From assembly GCA_009780855.1 (NCBI GenBank), contig WQZG01000010.1, forward strand, positions 1 to 64,000: DNA of 64,000 nt. Reading direction: 5' to 3'. The DNA is from Treponema sp. (GTDB lineage Bacteria; Spirochaetota; Spirochaetia; Treponematales; Breznakiellaceae). The position numbers were made by a program, and so were the translations under genes. A model generated the notes under the pieces. The model did no database searches. It saw only the letters and a list, made by a program, of their open reading frames with translations, and was not told where the DNA came from. Shown one piece after another: positions 8,500-17,855 of this stretch (its first letter is position 1; each line of letters starts with the position of its first letter).

Positions 8500-9855
8500 T
8501 TAACTCCATTTCCTGAACTGTTCGGAGGAAGGTTCGGGAAAACGTTCTTCCAGTTTATTCCGGTTAACTTTGAAGCCTTCCAGGTTTATAAGAAAATCAA
8601 TAACCGAAGCCTTGCGGATATCTGCCGGAACTTTTTGCCCGTTTGTTATATATGACACGGATTTTCCTTTTTCCGCCAGTACTCCTATAATGTTTCCTAT
8701 TCTGGCAGTTTCGTCCATTTTTGTAATAATTACGGATTTGTAATTAAACGGCTCAAATTGCTGAAGTATATCTTCCAAATCGCTTGATTTGGTGGCTGCG
8801 GACACGGCAAGGTGGACTTCGGCTGTACCGGGCAGCTCACCGGCGGCGTTCAGCAGTTTTTTCATTTGGCCCAGTTTTTCAGGATCCCTGGGGCTTTTGC
8901 CGACTGTATCTATGAGGATCATGTCGGCTTCGTCAGAGTGAATGGCAATTGTTCTTTTTAACTCGCTGTACTCATCAACCGCGTAACAGGGAGACTGAAG
9001 AATCTTACCGTAGGCTTCAAGCTGCTGCCGCGCTCCTATCCTGAACGTATCAATGGTAACCAGAACAATCTCGCGGATTTTGCGGCCGCTGGAATCAATG
9101 CCAAAGTTGGCCGCGAGTTTCGCGATGGTCGTGGTTTTGCCGACTCCGGTCGGGCCGACCAGAATCATAATGCGGGGGCGGCGCTGGTATTTATCTTCGC
9201 GGAAAATGGAAATGCTCTCGCCTATCCATTCAAGCGCCTTCTCCTGGACCGCGTCAAAATCGTTAAGGCTGTCGAGGGGAAATTCTTTTTTAACCCTGTC
9301 CAGAATTTTGGTCCTGTAGGCAGAAGGAAAATCACTCTGGCACAGTATTTCATCCAGGCGGTCAAGACTGGGATGTCCGCCGCGCTCCGCCTGGTTTTCA
9401 ATTTTTTCCTTGATGGTTTTTACTTCGTTAAAAATCATCGCTATTGTGGGATCTTTTTGGCCTGCGGCAGCCAGGACATTGGCCTTCCTTGTTTCAAAAT
9501 CTAACGTATCCTTCGGATACGACGTTTCCTTTGGATACGAAGCTTCCTTTGGAAGCACCGTTTCCTTAGGATACGACGTTTCTTTTGAATACGACGTTTC
9601 TTTTGAATACGACGTTTCTTTTGGATACGAAATTTCTCTTGGGATTGTATATCCGCCGGCTGTCTTGTAGGTACTTGCCCTTAGGGGAATGGGACCCGAA
9701 ACTTCAACCCCTTCCCTGGGAAAGAGCCCCAAAAACCCGCCGCGTATCAATACAGTTTTGCGAAGAAGTATGGTCGCAGTGTCCCCGTATTTTTCGCGGA
9801 CTTTGCGGTAAGCTTCTTCGTAATTTTCTGCCTGTTCTGTAAAATACTGCTGCAT
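8500..9855 (-). CDS. flhF: FlhF signal-recognition-particle-type GTPase
   Basis: 451 residues. The N-terminal B domain (MQQYFTEQAENYEEAYRKV) is followed by an unusual linker, the N domain and the SRP GTPase domain: G1 LVGPTGVGKTTTIAKLAA, G2/G3 TIDTFRIGARQQLEAYG and ILIDTVGKSPRD, G4 ITKMDE. FlhF recruits early basal-body parts to the cell pole. The linker at about residues 74-116 is built from seven copies of a hexapeptide of the form TSYPKE, encoded by an 18-bp minisatellite (9507-9638). The gene follows flhA by 12 bp and precedes flhG by 2 bp. Confidence 0.95.
   Translation of the reverse strand: MQQYFTEQAENYEEAYRKVREKYGDTATILLRKTVLIRGGFLGLFPREGVEVSGPIPLRASTYKTAGGYTIPREISYPKETSYSKETSYSKETSYPKETVLPKEASYPKETSYPKDTLDFETRKANVLAAAGQKDPTIAMIFNEVKTIKEKIENQAERGGHPSLDRLDEILCQSDFPSAYRTKILDRVKKEFPLDSLNDFDAVQEKALEWIGESISIFREDKYQRRPRIMILVGPTGVGKTTTIAKLAANFGIDSSGRKIREIVLVTIDTFRIGARQQLEAYGKILQSPCYAVDEYSELKRTIAIHSDEADMILIDTVGKSPRDPEKLGQMKKLLNAAGELPGTAEVHLAVSAATKSSDLEDILQQFEPFNYKSVIITKMDETARIGNIIGVLAEKGKSVSYITNGQKVPADIRKASVIDFLINLEGFKVNRNKLEERFPEPSSEQFRKWS
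9507..9638 (-). repeat. 18-bp minisatellite inside flhF
   Basis: Seven in-frame copies of an 18-bp unit encode ISYPKE, TSYSKE, TSYSKE, TSYPKE, TVLPKE, ASYPKE and TSYPKD. The two TSYSKE copies are nearly identical in DNA, suggesting recent slippage. Changes in copy number keep the frame and would lengthen or shorten the linker between the B and N domains. Confidence 0.9.
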
Positions 9856-9867
9856 TTCCTTATCCTG

Positions 9868-12024
9868 CTAATTTATTCGGATCGTCCCGATCGTTTCTAC
9901 TTTAAAATCCGGAGCTATTTCCAGTATTGACAGCACCGCGGCCTGCGGGAATTCCCTGTCCAATAATGTACGCGTAAGGAATCTGGCAGCCTCCGAACAG
10001 AGCAGAACAGGCGCGTAACCGTGCTTGCCTATTGCCTCTATTGCCCTGCGCAGACTTTCGATCCAGGCCTTGTGCATTGACGGTTCAAGCGCGGCTATTA
10101 CATCACCGGTATTGTTTGGAATTTTACTTTCGATGATTTTTTGTTCGAGAGCCGGATCAATAGTCAGCACATGGAGACAGCGGTCATCATCGGCATACTG
10201 GCGGCAGATTTGGCTGGCAAGGGCCTGGCGCGCTTTTTCCGTGACAAAACGGACATCCGTTGACAGCCGGGAAAAATCCGCTACAGCTTCAAGGATCGTT
10301 ACCATGTTCCGTATTGAAACCTGCTCGCGCAGCAGATTCTGCAGCACCTTCTGAATGCTCCCCAGCGGCAGCCCTGACCCGTTTTGCTGGTTGAGCGGCG
10401 CATAGGCCTCGTCAACAACGGCCGAATAATTCTTGCGCAGGCCTTCCAGTATAGACTGGGTAATCTGGCGATCAAGGATCTCGGCGGCGTGGTGTTTTAC
10501 AATTTCGGTCAGGTGGGTGGCGATTATCGAAGGCGGATCAACGACATTGTAACCGAGCCTCTCCGCCTCGTCCCTGCGATCTTCGGTGATCCAGAGGGCG
10601 GGCAGTCCAAAAACCGGTTCCCTTGTTTTTTCGCCGGGAATGTCCTCGATCTCGGAACCGGCCGGTTTCATGCAGAGGTAGTAGCCGAGCCTGATCGCTC
10701 CCCTGCCCGTTTCTATGCCACGGATTTTAAAACAATATTCCGATGAGCCCAGGAGCATGTTATCTATAATACGTATTGTAGGAATTACAATGCCCAAGTT
10801 TAAGGCGGTTTCACGGCGAACCCTTAATACGCGTTCCAGCAGATCGGCGCCCTTGTCCTTGTCGACCAGGGGAATAAGACCAAAGCCAAGTTCCAGTGAC
10901 AGCGGATCCAGCGGTTCAATTGTAGAAACTTCCTGGACTTCTTCCTTTGCTTTTTTGGGCTCACCTGCTTTAGCCATGAGTTCTACATTAAAACTTTGTT
11001 TCTTTTGTTTGAGGCCCAGCCGGTACGCGTAAACTCCGATAAGGGCGGACATGGGAAACAGCACGTATTTTGGAAAACCGGGAAGCCAGGCAATCGCGAA
11101 CAGCACAGCAGCGCCGATCCAGTATGCCTTGGCATATTTGGAAAACTGGTTTGAAACCTGCTCGCCGAGGTCTCCGGTGGAAGCCGCCCGGGTTACAACA
11201 ATACCCATGGCAGTTGAAATTAACAGGGCCGGGAACTGGGTTAAAAGGCCGTCGCCGATCGTAAGCGAGGCGTAGGTTGTGACCGCCAGATCAATCGGCT
11301 CGCCGTGCAGAGTCATCCCGATTATGATGCCGCCAAGAACGTCAATTACAACAATAAAAATTCCTACCTTGACGTTGCCGGAGATAAACTTGGAAGCTCC
11401 GTCCATTGATCCGTAAAAATCGGATTCCTGCTGAAGCTCCGCCTTGCGTCTGGTAGCTTCTTCCTGGGTAATGGCGCCCTGGGTGTATTCGTTGTCAATG
11501 GTCATTTGTTTGCCGGGCAGACTGTCCAGCATAAACCTTGCGGCTACTTCGGAGATTCTGGTTGATCCCTTGGTAATAACAATTACCTGGACCGCGATAA
11601 TAACGATAAAAATGATAAAGCCGATTACAAGACCCTGGGTTCCCCCCGATCCTACAACAAAGGACGAAAAGGCTTTGATCATGCGGCCGTTGAATTTGGC
11701 GCCCTGGGTCAGAATAAGCCGCGTGGAAGAAACATTGAGCGCGAGGCTGAACACGGTAAGGACCAGCAGCACAGTCGGGAAAAGGTTAAATTCAGTAGGT
11801 TTCTGGCTGTATAGTACAATCAGCAAAACCAGTAGGGACAGCATCAGGTTAAAGGCCATAAAAGTATCAAGCAGCCATGTAGGCAGCGGGATAATAAGCA
11901 TGGCCACAATTACGATAACTCCCAGGGCAATAAGGAGGCTCCCGGAATCCTGCGACAAAAGCATGGAAGCCAGGCCTTTCTTTTCCCCGGCGCCGGCATT
12001 GTTGGGTCTTGCGGCGTCAGCCAT
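9868..12024 (-). CDS. flhA: FlhA flagellar export gate protein
   Basis: About 718 residues, a normal length. The N-terminal half has the membrane helices, the conserved FHIPEP-region segment FNLFPTVLLVLTVFSLALNV and the loop DSLPGKQMTIDNE. The C-terminal half is the cytosolic ring domain (RIIDNMLLGSSEYCFKIRG onwards). FlhA forms the nonameric gate that docks chaperone-substrate complexes. The start at MADAARPNN, after CGGGAG, is preferred to one seven codons upstream. It lies 34 bp after flhB and 12 bp before flhF. Confidence 0.95.
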   Translation of the reverse strand: MADAARPNNAGAGEKKGLASMLLSQDSGSLLIALGVIVIVAMLIIPLPTWLLDTFMAFNLMLSLLVLLIVLYSQKPTEFNLFPTVLLVLTVFSLALNVSSTRLILTQGAKFNGRMIKAFSSFVVGSGGTQGLVIGFIIFIVIIAVQVIVITKGSTRISEVAARFMLDSLPGKQMTIDNEYTQGAITQEEATRRKAELQQESDFYGSMDGASKFISGNVKVGIFIVVIDVLGGIIIGMTLHGEPIDLAVTTYASLTIGDGLLTQFPALLISTAMGIVVTRAASTGDLGEQVSNQFSKYAKAYWIGAAVLFAIAWLPGFPKYVLFPMSALIGVYAYRLGLKQKKQSFNVELMAKAGEPKKAKEEVQEVSTIEPLDPLSLELGFGLIPLVDKDKGADLLERVLRVRRETALNLGIVIPTIRIIDNMLLGSSEYCFKIRGIETGRGAIRLGYYLCMKPAGSEIEDIPGEKTREPVFGLPALWITEDRRDEAERLGYNVVDPPSIIATHLTEIVKHHAAEILDRQITQSILEGLRKNYSAVVDEAYAPLNQQNGSGLPLGSIQKVLQNLLREQVSIRNMVTILEAVADFSRLSTDVRFVTEKARQALASQICRQYADDDRCLHVLTIDPALEQKIIESKIPNNTGDVIAALEPSMHKAWIESLRRAIEAIGKHGYAPVLLCSEAARFLTRTLLDREFPQAAVLSILEIAPDFKVETIGTIRIN

Positions 12025-12058
12025 AAATTCTCCCGGAAAAATCAAAAATATTTTTCAT

Positions 12059-13174
12059 TTAAGCGTTCATCCTCTGTTCATTAAATTTCCTGTCCGTCCT
12101 GAATATATGGCCCAGTATCGTAATCATTACCTGCCAGTAACGGACCGGAACCGTATCGCCGACTTCCGTAAACTTGTACAATTCCCGGGTCAGCGGCGGA
12201 TGCGAAACCACCGGGACTCCGTTGGCCTCGGCAATTTCCCTGATTTTAAAAGCAAGCTCGTCCTCGCCCTTTGCGGTAACTGTCGGGGCGATCATCTTTT
12301 CCCTGTCGTATTCCAGCGCCACCGAATAATGGGTAGGATTGGTAATGACAACATCGGCTTTGGGAACATTGGCGAGCATATTGCGGGTAAGTAAATCGCG
12401 GTAAAGCCTGCGCAGCCTTGCCCTTATCTGCGGGTCTCCTTCTTCCTGTTTCTGTTCTTCCTTGAACTGCTCCCTGGTCATTTTTAACGACTGCCTGAAC
12501 TGCCAGCGCTGGAAAAGATAGTCCGGAATCGCCAGCAGCAAAAGAAAAATGGCGCTGATGATCAGCATACGTATGGTCATGGAGGCAACCAGGGTAACTC
12601 CCTTCCAGATATCCGCGGTCTGCAGATTGGCGAGCTGTTCAATGCCCCCGCTGATTATCGAGTAGGCGATAATTCCGATAGCGATCATCTTTACCAGAGA
12701 CTTGGCAAAATTAAAAAGCCCTTCCATCGAGAATAATGTACGCTGAAAATACTTGCCGAACTTTGGCAGTATCTTTGAAAAATCCGGGGTCAGCGGTTTG
12801 GTGGTAAATAAAAAACCGACCTGTACCATATTGGAAAAAAGACCGGCAGCTACCGCTATTGCAAAAATCGGCAGTACAAGACGGATAAAATAAATAAAAA
12901 AAACACCTGCCATTTCCCTGTTGGTAAAAGTATCTGTCTGCGCTGCCCTTGTCAGAAAAAACCGAAGCATCTCCGCGCAGGTATTTAACATTCCCGGCGC
13001 CAGTAAAAAAATCAAAAGAGCCGGAAACAGCAGACCAAGGGCGGCGATTAATTCCTGGCTCTTTGCGACCCGGCCTTCTTCCCGCGCTTTGCGGTATGTC
13101 TGCTCGGTAGGCTCAAAAGTACGGCCTTCATCTTCCGCGGCAAACCACTGCAGGTCAATGAATTGGGTGCTCAT
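12059..13174 (-). CDS. flhB: FlhB flagellar export switch protein
   Basis: 371 residues. Four membrane segments are followed by a cytosolic domain containing NPTH (context DVVITNPTHYSVALEYDRE), the autocleavage site between Asn and Pro that switches export from hook to filament substrates. The partner in that switch is FliK, whose C-terminus is frameshifted in this assembly. The start overlaps the fliR stop by 4 bp (ATGA). The soluble tail ends FRTDRKFNEQRMNA. Confidence 0.95.
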   Translation of the reverse strand: MSTQFIDLQWFAAEDEGRTFEPTEQTYRKAREEGRVAKSQELIAALGLLFPALLIFLLAPGMLNTCAEMLRFFLTRAAQTDTFTNREMAGVFFIYFIRLVLPIFAIAVAAGLFSNMVQVGFLFTTKPLTPDFSKILPKFGKYFQRTLFSMEGLFNFAKSLVKMIAIGIIAYSIISGGIEQLANLQTADIWKGVTLVASMTIRMLIISAIFLLLLAIPDYLFQRWQFRQSLKMTREQFKEEQKQEEGDPQIRARLRRLYRDLLTRNMLANVPKADVVITNPTHYSVALEYDREKMIAPTVTAKGEDELAFKIREIAEANGVPVVSHPPLTRELYKFTEVGDTVPVRYWQVMITILGHIFRTDRKFNEQRMNA

Positions 13175-14043
13175 AGAAGGCCTCCGGGAATACGGCCGAT
13201 TGCGCCGCTGCCGCCAATTACCCCGCTGCCGCTGGACGCGACAATGCGATGCCCTATTTCAATATATAAAGTCTGAATTGTCGCGAACCCGGCATTGATA
13301 ACCCGGCTGAAGGCTTCTGTCATAAAGGGAAGCGTCGCAAAAATCAGAATAAAAGCGGCTGTTATTGAAATCGGGAAACCTTCAGACAGAATATTGATTT
13401 GCGGAGCGGCTTTGGAAATAAGGCCGGTAGCAAGCGAAGTTAAAAACAGAGTCCCAAGAATCGGCAGGCTTATGATCATCGCGTCCAAAAAAAGCCGCGA
13501 CAGCCCGGCCAGCATCATGCTGACAATTTTTTCCCGGCCGTTTATAAGTGAAATTACATTTATTGCCTGCAGCGAACGCCAGAACCCGCCGAGAAAAAGT
13601 TCCCTAAAGCCGTCAATCGTAACAAAAATCAGCATGGAAACCAGGTTGAGGTACTGGCCCATCAGCGGATTTTCTATCTGGGACAGGGGATCAAAAGTTT
13701 CGGAAGCGCCGAACCCCATCTGCAGGGAAAAGAACTGGCCAGCAGTGGAAAAAGCCGCAAAAATAATGGTCATAAAAAAACCGATTATTATTCCTATAAG
13801 GGCTTCCCCGATAATCAGGAAAATAAAGGTCAATCCAAACGGCGCGATTTCCCAATCCTTGACTAAAGCTGTAGGAAAAGCCGCATAAGCGGCAAAACCG
13901 GCAAGTGCCAATTTTGCGACCTGGGGAATGGAGTCCGAATTGAGCAGGGGCGCAGTTTCGATCATTGCCAGTGCCCGTACGGCGATAAGGAGGAATGCCG
14001 GCGCGGCTGTTAATAAATCGTTTAAAACCCCAGTCTCAATCAA
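13171..14043 (-). CDS. fliR: FliR export gate protein
   Basis: 290 residues with five to six membrane segments, including GEALIGIIIGFFMTIIFAAF and the conserved FSLQMGFGASETFDP. FliR is part of the FliPQR gate. The start is TTG (IETGVLNDLLTAAP), with GAGGAG 6 bp upstream. It overlaps flhB by 4 bp. The 59-bp gap from fliQ holds a short perfect hairpin (GCCTCT-GTG-AGAGGC, 14076-14090). Confidence 0.93.
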   Translation of the reverse strand: MIETGVLNDLLTAAPAFLLIAVRALAMIETAPLLNSDSIPQVAKLALAGFAAYAAFPTALVKDWEIAPFGLTFIFLIIGEALIGIIIGFFMTIIFAAFSTAGQFFSLQMGFGASETFDPLSQIENPLMGQYLNLVSMLIFVTIDGFRELFLGGFWRSLQAINVISLINGREKIVSMMLAGLSRLFLDAMIISLPILGTLFLTSLATGLISKAAPQINILSEGFPISITAAFILIFATLPFMTEAFSRVINAGFATIQTLYIEIGHRIVASSGSGVIGGSGAIGRIPGGLL

Positions 14044-14102
14044 GAAAAACTCCTCTATTCCAATTTTTTCACTGTGCCTCTGTGAGAGGCTCTTCTCCGG
14101 AT

Positions 14103-14372
14103 TTATTTAGCCATATTGGGAATCTGCTGAAAAAGCTGGATCGTATAATCCCTGAGCGAACTGAACATCCAGCTCCCCAGAAAAGCCAAAACCAAAAGTA
14201 TCGCGAAAACCTTGGGTACAAAAGTCAATGTCTGCTCCTGAATCGAAGTAGTCGCCTGCAGAATCGCGACCACCAGGCCTACTACCAGTGCCGAAAGCAA
14301 AAGCGGCGCGGCAAGGGTCAGCACTTCCAGGATTCCGCCCCTTAAAATGGTTGTTACATCACCGATACTCAA
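14103..14372 (-). CDS. fliQ: FliQ export gate protein
   Basis: 89 residues, the normal length, with two membrane helices: VLTLAAPLLLSALVVGLVVAI and VFAILLVLAFLGSWMFSSL. Between them is the conserved QATTSIQEQTLTFVPK. FliQ packs around FliP and FliR in the export gate. It sits between fliP and fliR as usual, 35 bp after fliP. Confidence 0.95.
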   Translation of the reverse strand: MSIGDVTTILRGGILEVLTLAAPLLLSALVVGLVVAILQATTSIQEQTLTFVPKVFAILLVLAFLGSWMFSSLRDYTIQLFQQIPNMAK

Positions 14373-14407
14373 TTTTAAAATTCTCCATTACATACCATTA
14401 AATACCA

Positions 14408-15253
14408 TTACATAAATGAACGGACTATCTGATCCGTAAGCAGGCTCCAGCCGTCAACCAGAATAAAAAGAATCAATTTAAACGGCATGGAGATCATTAC
14501 AGGCGGCAGCATAATCATCCCCATGGACATGAGGGCGCTGGCCACAACCATGTCGATGACAATAAAGGGTATATACAAAAATATTCCGATCTTAAAAGCT
14601 ATGGTCATTTCATTAAGAATAAAAGCCGGAATCAGAACATAGGTAGGCACATCCGCCAGGGTATTGGGTCTGTCAAGACCGCGCATGGCCATAAACAGGC
14701 GGATGTTCTCCGGGCTTTTGCTCATCTGGCTGTACATAAAAATCCGCAGCGGCGCTTCTGCCTCGGTATAGGCCTGCTGAATGTTAATTTCCCCTGCCGC
14801 CAGGGGCTGGAACGATTTTTCGTAAATGGTAGTAAAAGTGGGCCACATGATAAACAGCGTCAGAAAAAAAGATATTCCCATCAGAACCTGGCTGGGAGGA
14901 ACCTGCTGAAGGGAAAGCGCGCGCTTGATAAAATCAAGTACAATGGAAATGCGCAGGAAACTGGTCATTAAAATAATAATGCTGGGCGCGAGCGCGAGAA
15001 CCGTAAGCAAAAGAAGAAGTTGAAGCGAAAACGCCACTTCCTGCCCGGACTGCGGGTTGCGTATGGTCAAATCGAGGAATGGAACGCCGGTAACCGGAAG
15101 CGGCTGCGGAATATCCATGGTGCCCTGAGTAGCTGTGCCCGGGAAGCCGGTCTGCTGGGCGTAAAGGCCCTGACCTGCGGACAAACTTACAAGGATAATG
15201 CCGGCTAAAAAAAAGGTTCGCAGGAAACGGCGATTTGGTACACTGCGGTTCAT
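14408..15253 (-). CDS. fliP: FliP export gate protein
   Basis: 281 residues. A cleavable signal (TFFLAGIILVSLSAGQGLYA) precedes the mature protein. Conserved segments include LLTVLALAPSIIILMTSFLR, LQQVPPSQVLMGISFFLTLF, SEDP-like AEAPLRIFMYSQM and DMVVASALMSMGMIMLPPVM. FliP forms the pentameric core of the export gate. It starts 2 bp after the fliO stop. Confidence 0.95.
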   Translation of the reverse strand: MNRSVPNRRFLRTFFLAGIILVSLSAGQGLYAQQTGFPGTATQGTMDIPQPLPVTGVPFLDLTIRNPQSGQEVAFSLQLLLLLTVLALAPSIIILMTSFLRISIVLDFIKRALSLQQVPPSQVLMGISFFLTLFIMWPTFTTIYEKSFQPLAAGEINIQQAYTEAEAPLRIFMYSQMSKSPENIRLFMAMRGLDRPNTLADVPTYVLIPAFILNEMTIAFKIGIFLYIPFIVIDMVVASALMSMGMIMLPPVMISMPFKLILFILVDGWSLLTDQIVRSFM

Positions 15254-15255
15254 GT

Positions 15256-15990
15256 TTACAGCCCCCTGAGCCTTTCCCGCTGTTTGCGCAGAGATTCAGC
15301 GTGGGAAGCTTCGGCATGCAACGCGTTTCCCCTGCCGGCATTTGTCTTAAAACGATCAAGCAGCGCCCTAAAATCCAGTATACGGCCTGTCCCGGTATCG
15401 TTATTTTTACGCGCGTCATCGAGCATCATGGTTTCAACAGATTCCTGATCATTTATTTCTGCTATAAGCGAAAGGCCTGCTCCCGATCCGCCGCCGACCA
15501 GCCAGGCTTTTGTCCCGACACCTATCACCGCAGCAAATGAATCTGTTCCCAGCGGAATGGACGCAAGAACTTTAAGGTTGGGATCTTTTGCCTGCGGCGG
15601 TTTTGAGGCTCGTTTGATAAAAAAAACAACCCCGTAAATTGCAAGCGCGGCAAGCGCCAGTACTATGACCATGCGCACAACTATCCAGACAGAAGCGCCG
15701 CCGGCGGCTGTGCCAGTTGATACCGGAGACTCGCCAAGGATAATGGAATCTTCCGAAATGACTGTTGTATCAGCAGTTGTTGTATCAGCGGCGGCTGCGT
15801 CTGCGGCTGTGCTTTGCGCCGCGGCGCCTGGCGCCGAAGTGTCAGCTGATGTGCCTGGCGCTGCAGAGTTTACCGCCGCGGAACTGCCTGCGTTCTGCGC
15901 ATAAGCGGGAATTGTAATAATGGTTAATACAGCGGCCAAAAATGCCGCCGGAATATGGAACCGGCCGGTATTCAGTTTCTCCCCTCCCAA
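15256..15990 (-). CDS. fliO: FliO/FliZ flagellar biosynthesis protein
   Basis: About 244 residues: a signal-like N-terminus (FHIPAAFLAAVLTIITIPAYA), an Ala/Thr/Ser-rich low-complexity periplasmic stretch at about 30-75, one membrane helix (WIVVRMVIVLALAALAIYGVV) and a FliO-type cytosolic domain (LKVLASIPLGTDSFAAVIGV, WLVGGGSGAGLSLI). FliO helps FliP assemble. The start is uncertain: no ATG fits, TTG at 15990 has no ribosome site, and GGGAGGGGAG lies just inside it, so a rare CTG start about 13 bp further in is possible. It is the first fla gene downstream of the island. Confidence 0.85.
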   Translation of the reverse strand: MGGEKLNTGRFHIPAAFLAAVLTIITIPAYAQNAGSSAAVNSAAPGTSADTSAPGAAAQSTAADAAAADTTTADTTVISEDSIILGESPVSTGTAAGGASVWIVVRMVIVLALAALAIYGVVFFIKRASKPPQAKDPNLKVLASIPLGTDSFAAVIGVGTKAWLVGGGSGAGLSLIAEINDQESVETMMLDDARKNNDTGTGRILDFRALLDRFKTNAGRGNALHAEASHAESLRKQRERLRGL

Positions 15991-16025
15991 GTTAAAACTG
16001 ACTCTAATTATTTATACTGCATGGA

Positions 16026-16034
16026 ATTATATCA
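16026..16034 (-). promoter_or_regulatory. Possible extended -10 promoter before fliO
   Basis: On the minus strand this reads TGATATAAT, a perfect extended -10 (TGnTATAAT), about 35 bp before the fliO start and inside the 94-bp gap between the island and fliO. No good -35 is seen. If active, it would let the fliO-fliA half of the operon be transcribed without readthrough from the island. Confidence 0.4.
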
Positions 16035-16084
16035 CGCGGTAATATTTTATGCTAGTAGGAATTGAGAAAATTCGGAATTCGGAA

Positions 16085-17827
16085 TTATGAATTCGGAATA
16101 TTTAAGACCAGCTTTACTCCGGCGTCATCTGGAAACGGCGGTTCCGGCAGCAATGCCCTGCCCGTGCCATCGGTAACAAGTTCCGTTGATTCATCATTCC
16201 ACTTGCCGGTTTCCGGGTTAAACCAGCAAAAGCGGTAACGGGTATTGGGCGGGAAACCTCTTACGGTTAGCCGCGGACAATCTTTTTCCAGATAAATCAG
16301 GGCATAATCCCGTTCCGGGGTTGCCGCGCAGTATGCCCAGCCGCGGTAGCCAATGTGGTTCCCGGTTTTGTTGGGTGTAACCAGTTCGCTGTCCGGAATC
16401 AGATCCGTGTAGCGATCCCCCTGAGAAAGAGCAAAATTTCTTAACATGGGAGTCTGGCTGCCGGATAAAAATTTAATTGAACCCGTGATCGTATACGGAG
16501 CCCCTTTTTCGATATCAGCGCCCCAGATTCCCTGCACTCCGTAAATCGTACCGCCAAACGCGCCGGAAAGGAAACTGCCGTAATGACCGCTGCGGTTGTT
16601 GAGTTCGGCTTCATGTGAATTCGCAGGCGGATCGTCTCTGGGGAAACCAGGATAATAAGGTTCGCCGGCAATGGCCGGCCGCGCCGGTGTGGAATTGTAA
16701 ATTTGGGTAAGGTACCAGAAATGATCATGCTCGCGCCAGTTGCCGGTTTGATGAAATGTCAGCCACGGCGCTTCATCGCTGCCGCCAAAGTTTACCAGAG
16801 TCGAAGGAGCGGCGTTTGTTCCCAGCAATGTTCCAAAAGGAGGCGGGCCATAGCGGTTAAGCCAGAGATTTATGGGATAGTTATATTCCCTGGACGGGAT
16901 GGACATGCCGCTCCAGTCAAAATGAATGGGAGATAAAAGGCAAAAATGAGCCTGATAACGGCAAAAGACATAGTTTATATAGCGAATATAAGTATCGGGC
17001 CAGGAACCGTATTTTTTCCATACTGTAGAAATATCTCTGCGTATAACTTCGATAAAACTTAATATCCCATGTTTATGAAGATAATCAATTCGTTTGTCCA
17101 TGGCCCTGAAATATTCGGGATTGATGCGGCAAAAATCCGGTACAACCTGTTCGTAACCGGGCACAGGCCCCGGGAAACAAAAAGGCCTGCCGCCTTCGTT
17201 GTGCATATCTTTAGCGGAATCAGTGCCGGTTTGCACCCAGGCCTTGCGGATCCAGACCCCGCCGCCCAATTCGATTTCCGCGGGGAAACCGTCATTGGCC
17301 CAGCAGGGATGGCCTGCCAGCATTGCTATGGCATTATAACCCTGATGTTTGCGGAATCTTACCAGGTCCTTAAAATAACCTTCTTCGATTGGACGTTCAA
17401 TATCGTCATCACTCCATTTAAAACGGTACGACGGAGCGGCCCACCAGGTATCGCCGATCATAAAAAAGCTCCTGCCGTCAGGGTGGACAAACCCGTGTCC
17501 GTTGGCAGAAGGACGCAGTATACCCCTCAGCGCGGGATTGTTTTGTTTTTCCTGTTCGCTTACTTCCTCCGCTGTAAAACTGCCGGTCCTGCCACAAAGT
17601 CCGGGATCCATTGGGAAAGAGCCGCTGGTATAGGACCATTGCCCTTTACTAACCGCTGTAAAACGAACCTTAAAAATTGATCCGCCGTCCCAGAAACCAT
17701 AAACCCGTTTCCTGAATCCGGGGCCTTCCAAATCGATCCAGACATCCACATCCATGCAGGGGTTGTCATAACTGGCCGCAGCCTGCAGGGTTAATTCCTG
17801 TACTTCCCAGAGCTTTATATTTTTCAT
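16085..17827 (-). CDS. DUF5060/DUF4038 glycoside hydrolase-like protein
   Basis: 580 residues. About 1-75 is a DUF5060-like beta domain (LWEVQELTLQAAASYDNPCM). About 100-430 is the DUF4038 TIM barrel found in apiosidase-type (GH140-like) and related hydrolases, with FMIGDTWWAAPSYRF and RFRKHQGYNAIAMLA. The C-terminal 90 residues (ARDYALIYL-like region, then FNPETGKWNDES) match the putative collagen-binding domain that usually ends these proteins. No signal peptide is seen, so it is probably cytoplasmic and acts on imported oligosaccharides. Substrate unknown. It is the last gene of the island operon, 28 bp after GH38. Confidence 0.75.
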   Translation of the reverse strand: MKNIKLWEVQELTLQAAASYDNPCMDVDVWIDLEGPGFRKRVYGFWDGGSIFKVRFTAVSKGQWSYTSGSFPMDPGLCGRTGSFTAEEVSEQEKQNNPALRGILRPSANGHGFVHPDGRSFFMIGDTWWAAPSYRFKWSDDDIERPIEEGYFKDLVRFRKHQGYNAIAMLAGHPCWANDGFPAEIELGGGVWIRKAWVQTGTDSAKDMHNEGGRPFCFPGPVPGYEQVVPDFCRINPEYFRAMDKRIDYLHKHGILSFIEVIRRDISTVWKKYGSWPDTYIRYINYVFCRYQAHFCLLSPIHFDWSGMSIPSREYNYPINLWLNRYGPPPFGTLLGTNAAPSTLVNFGGSDEAPWLTFHQTGNWREHDHFWYLTQIYNSTPARPAIAGEPYYPGFPRDDPPANSHEAELNNRSGHYGSFLSGAFGGTIYGVQGIWGADIEKGAPYTITGSIKFLSGSQTPMLRNFALSQGDRYTDLIPDSELVTPNKTGNHIGYRGWAYCAATPERDYALIYLEKDCPRLTVRGFPPNTRYRFCWFNPETGKWNDESTELVTDGTGRALLPEPPFPDDAGVKLVLNIPNS

Positions 17828-17855
17828 TGGTTTATATTATACTATAATATGGAAA

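Noticed and set aside
11444-12394. 316-codon open frame on the plus strand opposite flhA and flhB
   Set aside because: It is antisense to two complete, well conserved genes, has no ribosome site and no recognisable domain; a coding shadow.
13295-13888. 197-codon open frame opposite fliR
   Set aside because: Antisense to a complete fliR; composition follows the codon positions of the real gene.
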